Under the pieces are notes generated by a model. That model had not been told where the DNA came from. It did no database searches and worked only from the letters and a program-made list of their open reading frames with translations. Shown here one piece after another: positions 1 through 5,527 of a stretch of DNA of 5,617 bases. The stretch lies in the NCBI GenBank assembly GCA_001800005.1, contig MGUL01000034.1, positions 17,083 through 22,699 on the forward strand. The letters run 5' to 3'. The position numbers and the translations under genes are program-made. This DNA comes from Elusimicrobia bacterium RBG_16_66_12 (GTDB lineage Bacteria; Elusimicrobiota; Elusimicrobia; UBA1565; UBA9628). Within the stretch, counting starts at the first letter, position 1; the number at the start of each line of letters is the position of its first letter.

Positions 1-1
1 C

Positions 2-415
2 CCCAGCGCCCGTGCCGGCTGGTCGGCGGCGGCGACGCTGAGCTATCCCCTCTTCGGCGGGGGCCCGACGGCGGCCTACTTCTCGGCCTTGGCGGGGCGG
101 CGCGGCCGCGAGAAGGCCGTCTCGGATCTGTCCGCGACGCGACAGCGGGCCCTCGCGGACCTCGAGTCGGCTTGGTCCGGCTTCGCCGACGCGGCGGATG
201 CGGTGAGGGTCCAGGACGCGCTGCTTGAGGCCGCGCGCCAGCGCAACGACGAGGCCGACGTGCGCTATGCCTCGGGCCTTCTGAGCTTCGACAACTGGGA
301 AGTCATCGTGTCCGACCGCGTCTCCGCCGAGAGGCAGGCCCTCTCGTCCCGGCGCGCGGCGATGGACGCGGAGACCGCGTGGGACCGCGCCCTGGGAAGG
401 GCGCTCGGAGAGTGA
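2..415 (+). CDS. TolC-family outer-membrane efflux protein, C-terminal part (5' end outside window)
   Basis: This is the last 137 codons of an outer-membrane factor, the channel through which a tripartite pump expels substrate. The frame is open from base 2, so the gene begins upstream; a TTG at 89 is internal and not the start. Residues 6-21 of the fragment (GWSAAATLSYPLFGGG) match the family's 'W...l.yPlf.gG' beta-strand-to-helix junction of the second structural repeat. A long Ala/Arg/Glu-rich helical stretch follows, then RYASGLLSFDNW (residues 88-99), equivalent to the conserved 'rY..Gl.s..d.' turn, and a final coiled-coil helix. The protein ends naturally about 40 residues after that turn, as TolC-like proteins without a C-terminal extension do. 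The stop is 1 bp before the macA-like start, so the genes are co-transcribed. The family call is firm; the substrate is unknown. Confidence 0.85.
   Translation, partial: PSARAGWSAAATLSYPLFGGGPTAAYFSALAGRRGREKAVSDLSATRQRALADLESAWSGFADAADAVRVQDALLEAARQRNDEADVRYASGLLSFDNWEVIVSDRVSAERQALSSRRAAMDAETAWDRALGRALGE
407..412 (+). promoter_or_regulatory. Shine-Dalgarno site for the MacA-like gene
   Basis: GGAGAG lies inside the last codons of the TolC-like gene. The GGAG core is 6 nt from ATG 417, a normal spacing, and this fixes the start of the adaptor gene. It shows that the operon-internal genes here use ordinary ribosome binding sites. Confidence 0.7.
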
Positions 416-416
416 G

Positions 417-1430
417 ATGAAGCGAACGATCATCGTCGTGGCCGCCGTCGCCGTCGCCGCGGGCGGAGCCTGGTTCCTCCACTTCAAGGGGGGCGGCAAG
501 CGCCGCGATCCGGCGGCTCGCGCGGTCGAGGCGAAACTCGGTCCCATCGAGCAGTCGGTCGACGCGACCGGCTCCGTGGCGCCGATGAACCGCGTCGAGA
601 TCAAGCCCCCCGTGGGCGGACGCATCGACACCCTCCTCGTCGACGAGGGCTCCCTCGTGACCTCGGGCCAGATCGTGGCGTGGATGAGCTCGACGGACCG
701 CGCGGCGATCCTGGACGCCGCGCGGGCCATGGGCCCGGCCGAGTTCAAGAAGTGGCAGGACGCCTACAAGCAGACGCCGGTCGTGGCCTCCCTTCCGGGC
801 GAGGTCATCCTGCGCAACGTGGTCGTGGGCGAGGCCGTGAGCGCCGGCTCCGTGCTTTTCGCGGTGGCCGACACGCTGATCGTCAACGCCCAGGTCGACG
901 AGTCGGACATCGGGAAGATCAAGATCGGCCAGAAGGCGCGCATACGGCTCGACGCCTACCCTGACCGGCCCGTGGACGGCAAGGTCTACGACATCCTCTT
1001 TGAAGGAAAGAACGTTTCCAACGTCATCACCTACGGCGTGAAGATACGCCCCGGCAAGCTCCCCCCCTTCTTCCGCTCGCAGATGACGGCCAACGTCAGC
1101 TTCCTGGTCGCGCGCAAGGAGGACGCGCTCCTCCTGCCCGCGGCGGCGGTGAGCGACATGCCCGGCGGCAAGCGCGCGGTGAGCCTGACTCCAGGCCCGG
1201 ACGGAAAGCCCGTCAGCCGCGAGGTGACGGTCGGTCTCGAGACCGACGACCAGGTCGAGATACTGGACGGCGTCGCGGAAGGCGACAAGGTCCTCCTGCC
1301 TCAGGGCAGGTACGTCGCGCAGAAGGCGCCCGAGTCGAGCCCCCTTTCCTTCATGAGCGGGCGCAAGGTGGACAGAAGCGAGGGGGCGGCGCCGAAGCCG
1401 AAGAAGCCCGCGTCGGCGGCCGGGAGATAG
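417..1430 (+). CDS. macA: MacA-like periplasmic adaptor (HlyD/membrane fusion protein family) with very short hairpin
   Basis: This 337-residue adaptor should link a MacB-type transporter to the TolC-like channel. Residues 4-22 are a hydrophobic N-terminal anchor without a lipobox cysteine, so the protein probably stays attached to the inner membrane facing the periplasm. Residues 59-92 (start RVEIKPPVGGRI) and 119-152 (start QTPVVASLPGEV) are the two halves of the lipoyl domain. Residues 153-235 form the beta-barrel domain (NAQVDESDIGKIKIGQ), and 236-300 the membrane-proximal domain. The tail from about 301 is Pro/Lys/Ala-rich and probably disordered. Only about 26 residues (93-118) separate the lipoyl halves, where typical MacA proteins have a long coiled-coil hairpin. 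ATG 417 is supported by a Shine-Dalgarno site. The gene stops 8 bp before macB. The symbol rests on context and fold; the family assignment is surer than strict MacA orthology. Confidence 0.88.
   Translation: MKRTIIVVAAVAVAAGGAWFLHFKGGGKRRDPAARAVEAKLGPIEQSVDATGSVAPMNRVEIKPPVGGRIDTLLVDEGSLVTSGQIVAWMSSTDRAAILDAARAMGPAEFKKWQDAYKQTPVVASLPGEVILRNVVVGEAVSAGSVLFAVADTLIVNAQVDESDIGKIKIGQKARIRLDAYPDRPVDGKVYDILFEGKNVSNVITYGVKIRPGKLPPFFRSQMTANVSFLVARKEDALLLPAAAVSDMPGGKRAVSLTPGPDGKPVSREVTVGLETDDQVEILDGVAEGDKVLLPQGRYVAQKAPESSPLSFMSGRKVDRSEGAAPKPKKPASAAGR
1230..1247. repeat. Perfect 18-bp palindrome inside the MacA-like gene
   Basis: GTCGGTCTC is followed directly by its reverse complement GAGACCGAC, with no spacer; the match stops at the next outer pair (G and G). 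It occupies codons 272-277 (V-G-L-E-T-D) of the adaptor. It has no T-run after it, so it is not a terminator. A binding site for a dimeric protein or a chance product of codon bias are both possible. Confidence 0.6.
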
Positions 1431-1434
1431 GGGG
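1429..1434 (+). promoter_or_regulatory. Shine-Dalgarno-like site for macB
   Basis: AGGGGG overlaps the TAG stop of the adaptor gene and sits 4 nt before GTG 1439. A second purine run, GGGAG at 1422-1426, lies 12 nt away. Together they support the GTG start and suggest translational coupling with the upstream gene. Confidence 0.55.
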
Positions 1435-1438
1435 CCGC

Positions 1439-3418
1439 GTGCCGCCTTTGATCGAGCTCTCCGGAGTCACGAAGACCTACTTCGTGGGCGGCGGCCGCTT
1501 GGATGTCCTCAAGGGCATCGACCTGCGCATCGAGGCGGGAGAGTTCGTCGCCATCATGGGACCCTCGGGCTCGGGCAAGTCCACTCTGATGCAGATCCTG
1601 GGCCTGCTCGACCGGCCCGGTGCCGGCGCCTACAAGCTCCTCGGCCTGGACGTCTCGCGTCTGAGCGACGACGAGGGCGCGGCCCTTCGTTCGCGCACGA
1701 TCGGCTTCGTCTTCCAGATGTTCAACCTGCTGGCGCGCACCAGCGCGCGGGACAACGTCGGCCTGCCGATGCTCTATACCGGCGAGCCGGGCCGCGCGCG
1801 GAGGGCGGCCGAGGTCCTGCGCGAGGTGGGCCTGGGCGACCGGATGGACCACGCCCCCAACCAGCTCTCCGGCGGCCAGCAGCAGCGCGTCGCCATCGCG
1901 CGCGCGCTGGTCAACCGCCCGCGCCTGATTTTCGCCGACGAGCCGACCGGCAACCTGGCCTCGCAGCAGGCCGAGGAGATCCTTGGCCGGCTCATCGAGA
2001 TGAACCGCTCCGGCATCACGGTCGTGATGGTCACTCATGAGCCGGACATCGCGGCCTACGCCAAGAGGATCATCAGGCTCAAGGACGGCGTCATCGTTTC
2101 CGATGAAGCGAATCCGGCGCCGCGCGGCGACCACGGGGAGCCCGCCGCCCTGCGCGCCACGACCCTCGACGGAGTTCCCCCGATCCGGGAACTCAGCGGC
2201 GAGGAGCTCCTCGAGCACGTCCGCTCGGCCTTGGGGGCCATCCGCGCCAACAAGCTGCGCAGCGCCCTCTCGATGCTCGGCATCCTCATCGGCGTGACCG
2301 CCGTCATCGCGATGCTCGCCATCGGCAGGGGCGCTCAGAAGTCGGTCGAGACCCAGCTCTCCGGTCTGGGCTCGAACCTGATCATGCTTTGGCCCGTCTC
2401 GCCCCGCACCGCGGGCGGGCCGCGCGGCGGGATGGGGTCCTTCAGCCGCCTGACGCTGGAGGACGCGGCGATGATCGCGCGGGCCCATCCGGGCATCGCG
2501 CGCGCCGCCGGCGAGGTCAGCGGCAGCGGCCAGGCCGTCTTCGGCGACAAGAACGTCAACACGAGCCTGACGGGGGCCATGCCGGAGTACGAGCAGATGC
2601 GCAACTCCTCGCCCTTCTACGGCCGCTTCTTCACGGCCGAGGAGAACGACCGCATGGCCCGAGTCGCCTTGCTCGGCCCGACCGTCGTCGCGAGTCTGTT
2701 CGGCGAGCAGGATCCGGTGGGCCGCACGATCAGCATCGAGCACATCAAGTTCAAGGTGATCGGAGTTCTGACGCGCAAAGGTTCCAGCGGCTTCCAGGAC
2801 CAGGATGACAAGATCATCATCCCTTTGAAGACCGCCATGAAACGCGTCCTTGGCCGCCAGTACCTGAGCATGGTCGACATCGAGGCCGTCTCCCCCGAGG
2901 ACACCGACGCGGTCATCGCGGCCGTGCGCGCTCTGATGCGCAAGCGTCACCGCCTGCCCGACTACAAGGACGACGACTTCATGCTCCGAAACATGGCTGA
3001 GATCCAGGCCGCGCTCTCCGGGACCTCGAAGATCTTCTCGCTGCTCTTGGGCATCGTGGCCGCCATCTCGCTCGTCGTCGGCGGCATCGGCATCATGAAC
3101 ATCATGCTGGTCTCGGTCTCCGAACGCACCCGCGAGATCGGCCTCAGGAAGGCCATCGGCGCCACGCGCCGCGCGGTCTTGATCCAGTTCCTGATCGAGG
3201 CGGCCGCCATGTCCACCTGCGGCGGGCTGATGGGCATCGCGCTCGGCATGTCCATCGCCTTCGCGCTGGCCGCCTTCGCCGGCTGGGCCGCCATCGTCAC
3301 CCCGCAGTCCGTCATCCTGGCCTTCTTCTTCTCGGCCGGCACGGGCGTCGTCTTCGGCTTCTGGCCCGCGCGCAAGGCCTCCCTGCTGTCCCCCATCGAG
3401 GCCCTGCGCTACGAGTAA
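1439..3418 (+). CDS. macB: MacB-family ABC transporter: fused ATPase and FtsX-like permease
   Basis: This 659-residue inner-membrane protein is close to the length of E. coli MacB. It should work as a dimer, using ATP in the cytoplasm to drive export through the adaptor and the TolC-like channel. The N-terminal ATPase has every key motif intact: Walker A GPSGSGKST (41-49), Q-loop Q93, signature LSGGQ (143-147), Walker B LIFADE (163-168) and switch H200. A linker (about 228-256) leads to TM1 (about 273-296), a large periplasmic domain (about 297-530), then TM2-TM4 (about 531-558, 583-612, 622-645), with the FtsX-family segment ERTREIGLRKAIGA after TM2. GTG 1439 gives the usual MacB beginning (IELSGVTKTY). 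The gene is third in the operon. Known MacB substrates include macrolides, peptides and lipid-linked molecules; the one here cannot be told. Confidence 0.95.
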   Translation: MPPLIELSGVTKTYFVGGGRLDVLKGIDLRIEAGEFVAIMGPSGSGKSTLMQILGLLDRPGAGAYKLLGLDVSRLSDDEGAALRSRTIGFVFQMFNLLARTSARDNVGLPMLYTGEPGRARRAAEVLREVGLGDRMDHAPNQLSGGQQQRVAIARALVNRPRLIFADEPTGNLASQQAEEILGRLIEMNRSGITVVMVTHEPDIAAYAKRIIRLKDGVIVSDEANPAPRGDHGEPAALRATTLDGVPPIRELSGEELLEHVRSALGAIRANKLRSALSMLGILIGVTAVIAMLAIGRGAQKSVETQLSGLGSNLIMLWPVSPRTAGGPRGGMGSFSRLTLEDAAMIARAHPGIARAAGEVSGSGQAVFGDKNVNTSLTGAMPEYEQMRNSSPFYGRFFTAEENDRMARVALLGPTVVASLFGEQDPVGRTISIEHIKFKVIGVLTRKGSSGFQDQDDKIIIPLKTAMKRVLGRQYLSMVDIEAVSPEDTDAVIAAVRALMRKRHRLPDYKDDDFMLRNMAEIQAALSGTSKIFSLLLGIVAAISLVVGGIGIMNIMLVSVSERTREIGLRKAIGATRRAVLIQFLIEAAAMSTCGGLMGIALGMSIAFALAAFAGWAAIVTPQSVILAFFFSAGTGVVFGFWPARKASLLSPIEALRYE

Positions 3419-3424
3419 GCCTAC

Positions 3425-3430
3425 GATAAT
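3425..3430 (+). promoter_or_regulatory. -10-like hexamer for the first GT9 gene (probable leaderless promoter)
   Basis: GATAAT matches the sigma-70 -10 consensus TATAAT at five of six positions and is AT-rich in very GC-rich DNA. It lies just after the macB stop and 7 nt before ATG 3438. No recognisable -35 box is seen at 16-18 bp upstream, which falls inside macB, and no Shine-Dalgarno sequence precedes either ATG. Transcription from it would begin at or next to ATG 3438. It is a prediction from position and motif only. Confidence 0.5.
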
Positions 3431-3431
3431 C

Positions 3432-4448
3432 ATGCCAATGAGAGCGGACCTCGGGCAAGCGCCCATCGCGCGCATCACCTGCCTCTACATCGGGCGGGTC
3501 GGCGACGTGATCGTCGCCACCCCTTTCCTTCGGGCGCTGCGCCGCCATTATCCCAAGGCCCGCATCCGTCTCATCGTGGGCTGGCGTAGCGAGCAGGTCC
3601 TGCCGCTGATCCCGTTCGTCGACGAATGGGCGGTGCTCCAAAAGCCCCAGCGCTTGGGCAGCCACCTCAAGTTCGCGTGGAGCCTGCTCTCCCAGCCGTG
3701 CGACCTGCTCATCGACCTCAACTCCTCCTACTCCAAGACCTCCACGTTCATCGCGCGGGCGACGCGCGCCCGCGCGCGCATGGCCTTCGACAAGGGGCGG
3801 GGACCGGGCGTCTTCGACCAGGTCCTCCCCGCGCCGGCCGTCACGGAGCACATGTACGACCGGTACGCACGGCTGGCCGCGGCCCTGGGAGCGCCCTACG
3901 ACCCCGAGCTGGAGCTTCGCCTGCCCGCGGCCGACGTCGCGGAGGCGGATCGTCTTCTGTCCTCGTTCATGGTCAAGGGCGAGCGCTCCTTCAAGGTCCT
4001 CATCCACCCCGGGAATTTTGACCGATTCTCCTTCCGCTGGCCCGAGGAGAAGTTCGCCGCGCTGACCGACCGCCTCCTCGACGACCCGACCCTGCGCGTC
4101 TTCTACATGGCCGGGCCCGGCGAACACGACAAGGTGTCGGAGATCGTGCGCGCCCTCAAGCGCCCCGTCTCGATCCTGCCGCCGGCGCGTCTGGGGGTTT
4201 CCGGAGCGATGCTCAAGAAGATGGACCTCTTCGTCTGCAACATCACCGGCACGACCCATCTCGCGGTCGCGCTGAAGGTCCCCACCTTCGGCTTCTACGC
4301 GGGCTACACCCAGGCGGTGTGGCGCCCGCGCGGCGCGCGCCACGGCGGGACGGTCTGCCCGGAATGGGAGTCCTGCCGGGAAACGACGGTCGACGAGGCC
4401 TATTCGGCGCTCAAGGACCACCTCGGGCGGCTCAGCCCCTGGCTTTAG
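3432..4448 (+). CDS. Glycosyltransferase family 9 protein (ADP-heptose:LPS heptosyltransferase-like)
   Basis: This 338-residue cytoplasmic or membrane-associated enzyme should move a sugar, typically heptose from an ADP-sugar, to a lipopolysaccharide core-type acceptor. Numbered from ATG 3432, the N-terminal Rossmann half has GRVGDVIVATPFLRAL (21-36), with D25 at the position of the proposed catalytic Asp of WaaC. The C-terminal half has LIHPG (190-194), a WPEEKF segment (203-208), a glycine turn MAGPGEHD (226-233) and TGTTHLAVALKVPTFGFY (272-289), the usual nucleotide-sugar-binding region. A CX5C pair (C309, C315) lies near the C-terminus. ATG 3432 is the outer limit; ATG 3438 (MRADLG) is more likely because it fits the -10-like box 7 nt upstream. 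The gene starts 13 bp after macB and may also be read from it. Its 3' end overlaps the convergent GT9 gene by 17 bp. Acceptor and sugar are not certain. Confidence 0.9.
   Translation: MPMRADLGQAPIARITCLYIGRVGDVIVATPFLRALRRHYPKARIRLIVGWRSEQVLPLIPFVDEWAVLQKPQRLGSHLKFAWSLLSQPCDLLIDLNSSYSKTSTFIARATRARARMAFDKGRGPGVFDQVLPAPAVTEHMYDRYARLAAALGAPYDPELELRLPAADVAEADRLLSSFMVKGERSFKVLIHPGNFDRFSFRWPEEKFAALTDRLLDDPTLRVFYMAGPGEHDKVSEIVRALKRPVSILPPARLGVSGAMLKKMDLFVCNITGTTHLAVALKVPTFGFYAGYTQAVWRPRGARHGGTVCPEWESCRETTVDEAYSALKDHLGRLSPWL
3752..3776. repeat. 10-bp perfect inverted repeat with 5-nt loop
   Basis: CGCGCGGGCG (3752-3761) pairs with CGCCCGCGCG (3767-3776) around the loop ACGCG. It lies within the first GT9 gene in codons for an alternating Ala/Arg stretch (about residues 108-116). 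The stem is wholly G and C, and there is no T-run. It probably follows from the amino-acid repeat and GC bias, but the RNA could fold strongly. Confidence 0.45.
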
Positions 4449-4490
4449 CGAGCAGGTCCGACAACGCGTCCCACGCCTCGTCGACCGTCG
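4384..4490. repeat. 16-bp inverted repeat shared by the 3' ends of the two GT9 genes
   Basis: CGACGGTCGACGAGGC at 4384-4399 recurs as its exact reverse complement at 4475-4490, with 75 bp between the arms. Each arm encodes T-V-D-E-A in its own gene, near the C-terminus. The arms flank the 17-bp overlap of the two reading frames. The likely cause is common ancestry of the C-terminal helix plus shared codon preference. Confidence 0.6.
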
Positions 4491-5496
4491 GGCGGCGCCC
4501 CGGCGTCTCCAGCACGAGGTGCCCGGGACGGTGCGCGTAGCCGAAGCGCCAGGGCTCGGTGTGCGAAAATAGCTCTACGGTCGGGGTTCCCAAGGCCACG
4601 GCGAGATGCATCGGCCCGGTGTCCGCGGTCAGGACCGCTCGCGCGTTCGAGATCGCCGTGGCGAAGCGCCGCAGCGGCAGTTCCGGCGCGACGAGGATTC
4701 CAGCAGGAAGGGCGAGTTCTTTCATCAGTTCGCGTTCAGCCGGTCCTCCCGTCAGGACGACCTTGCGGCCGGACGCGACCAATCGCCGGCCCAACTCCAG
4801 GAACCAATCGGGATCGAGGCGCTTCTCGGCGCGCGCTCCCAAGAAAAGAGCGACGCTCTCCCGGTCCAGTCCCCATTCCTTCCAGGTCCGCGCCCCCTCC
4901 TCCCGCTCGCCGGGGCCGAAGCGCCACTCCGTGGCAAGCTCCGAGTCCGGAGGCAGCGCCGCGGCGGGGGCCGCGTGCCGGACCAGGCGCGCGAGATTGG
5001 CCGTCTCATGGGCTCGCTCCGCGGGCACGGGGACGAGGTCGTCCAGGAACCGCGCTGCGTCGCCGCGGTCGAAGCCGATGCGGCGCTTGGCGCCCGAGAG
5101 GGCCGTCCAGACCGCGCTCGACAGGGAGAATGCGTGCTGGGGCGAGAAATCGAAGGCCAGATCATAGCCGCGCAGGCGCAGTCCGGGCAGGGACCTCGCC
5201 GTCAATATCGCATCGACGCAGGGGTTGTGCGCCAGAGCGTCGCCGTAACGATCTGAGATCATGACTTCCAGCCGACAGGCTGGAAATGCGGTCTTGATCA
5301 GCCGCAATGACGGGGTCAGGAGCAGGAGGTTCCCCAGCCGCGAGTCGTGCCTGACGGCGAGGACCCGGCGCACCGAGGACGGCTCCACCGGGCCTTCCGG
5401 CGGGTGCGGCTTGGGCAGAAGTCCCGCGAGGCCGGCTCGGAGCAGGGCCTTGCCGCCCCTCTCGACGCTCTTGCCGAGGTCTTTCAAGCTTCCCAC
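4432..5496 (-). CDS. Glycosyltransferase family 9 protein, second copy, with altered catalytic-site motif
   Basis: This 354-residue protein belongs to the same family as its convergent neighbour but is clearly diverged from it. An N-terminal basic, partly amphipathic extension (1-43) precedes the Rossmann half, RLGNLLLLTPSLRLIKTAFP (53-72). Here N56 stands where heptosyltransferases have Asp. The second half shows FLGARAEKRLDPDWF (218-232) where HPG is more usual, LTGGPAERE (248-256), and TADTGPMHLAVALGTPTVELF (290-310), a clear GT9 nucleotide-sugar motif. The C-terminal TVDEAWDAL parallels TVDEAYSAL in the other GT9 protein. GTG 5496 is chosen because an extended -10 lies 6 nt upstream. An alternative GTG at 5373 (MRRVLAVRH), with GGAG 9 nt before it, would give a more typical short N-terminus. 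The sugar and acceptor are unknown, and reduced or altered activity is possible. Confidence 0.87.
   Translation of the reverse strand: MGSLKDLGKSVERGGKALLRAGLAGLLPKPHPPEGPVEPSSVRRVLAVRHDSRLGNLLLLTPSLRLIKTAFPACRLEVMISDRYGDALAHNPCVDAILTARSLPGLRLRGYDLAFDFSPQHAFSLSSAVWTALSGAKRRIGFDRGDAARFLDDLVPVPAERAHETANLARLVRHAAPAAALPPDSELATEWRFGPGEREEGARTWKEWGLDRESVALFLGARAEKRLDPDWFLELGRRLVASGRKVVLTGGPAERELMKELALPAGILVAPELPLRRFATAISNARAVLTADTGPMHLAVALGTPTVELFSHTEPWRFGYAHRPGHLVLETPGRRPTVDEAWDALSDLLAKARG
5266..5285. repeat. 8-bp perfect hairpin inside the second GT9 gene
   Basis: TTCCAGCC (5266-5273) and GGCTGGAA (5278-5285) pair perfectly around a 4-nt loop. It lies early in the minus-strand GT9 gene, around residues 71-77. 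No T-run follows on either strand, so it is not a terminator. A hairpin of this size can arise by chance. Confidence 0.4.
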
Positions 5497-5502
5497 GGCA
5501 CG

Positions 5503-5511
5503 ATTCTATCA
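5503..5511 (-). promoter_or_regulatory. Extended -10 promoter for the second GT9 gene (probable leaderless)
   Basis: Read on the minus strand the bases are TGATAGAAT, that is a TGn extension followed by TAGAAT, five of six matches to TATAAT. The hexamer (5508-5503) is 6 nt from GTG 5496, so the predicted transcript starts at or very near the start codon. No Shine-Dalgarno sequence is present. No good -35 is seen, which the TGn extension may make unnecessary. Confidence 0.6.
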
Positions 5512-5515
5512 CTTG

Positions 5516-5521
5516 TATAAT
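5516..5521 (+). promoter_or_regulatory. Consensus -10 box for the enoyl-CoA hydratase-family gene (probable leaderless)
   Basis: TATAAT is a perfect sigma-70 -10 hexamer, 6 nt before ATG 5528, with no Shine-Dalgarno sequence between. The expected -35 position (about 5493-5498) overlaps the start codon of the divergent GT9 gene and does not resemble TTGACA. The two opposed -10 hexamers are separated by only 7 bp (5509-5515). Confidence 0.62.
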
Positions 5522-5527
5522 CACCGC

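Noticed and set aside
89..415. A small complete gene starting at TTG 89
   Set aside because: The same frame is open to the left edge and codes for the conserved TolC-family beta-strand motif upstream of this TTG, so it is an internal codon of a partial gene.
2389..2808. Plus-strand open frame of 139 codons in another frame of macB
   Set aside because: It is an Arg/Gly-rich out-of-frame shadow of the MacB periplasmic domain; macB itself shows no frameshift.
1301..3478. Very long minus-strand open frame (725 codons) opposite macB
   Set aside because: It is antisense to a MacB with every ABC motif intact. Its translation is Gly/Ala/Arg/Asp/Glu-rich with no recognisable domain. GC-rich third positions remove the antisense stops, which explains its length.
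3312..4421. Minus-strand open frame of 369 codons opposite the first GT9 gene
   Set aside because: Low-complexity Arg/Ala/Gly/Asp composition with no family motif. The plus strand carries clear GT9 motifs over the same bases.
4434..4446. Possible terminator AGCC-CCT-GGCT followed by TTT at the GT9 junction
   Set aside because: The stem is only 4 bp and the T-run only three bases. It lies in coding sequence of both genes.
4559..5256. Two plus-strand open frames (4559-5167 and 4606-5256) opposite the second GT9 gene
   Set aside because: Both are Arg/Ser/Ala-rich, have no recognisable motifs and lie against a well-supported minus-strand gene.
5266..5285. 8-bp perfect hairpin as a regulatory or termination signal
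   Set aside because: No T-run on either strand, internal to the second GT9 gene, and about one hairpin of this size is expected by chance in such a window.
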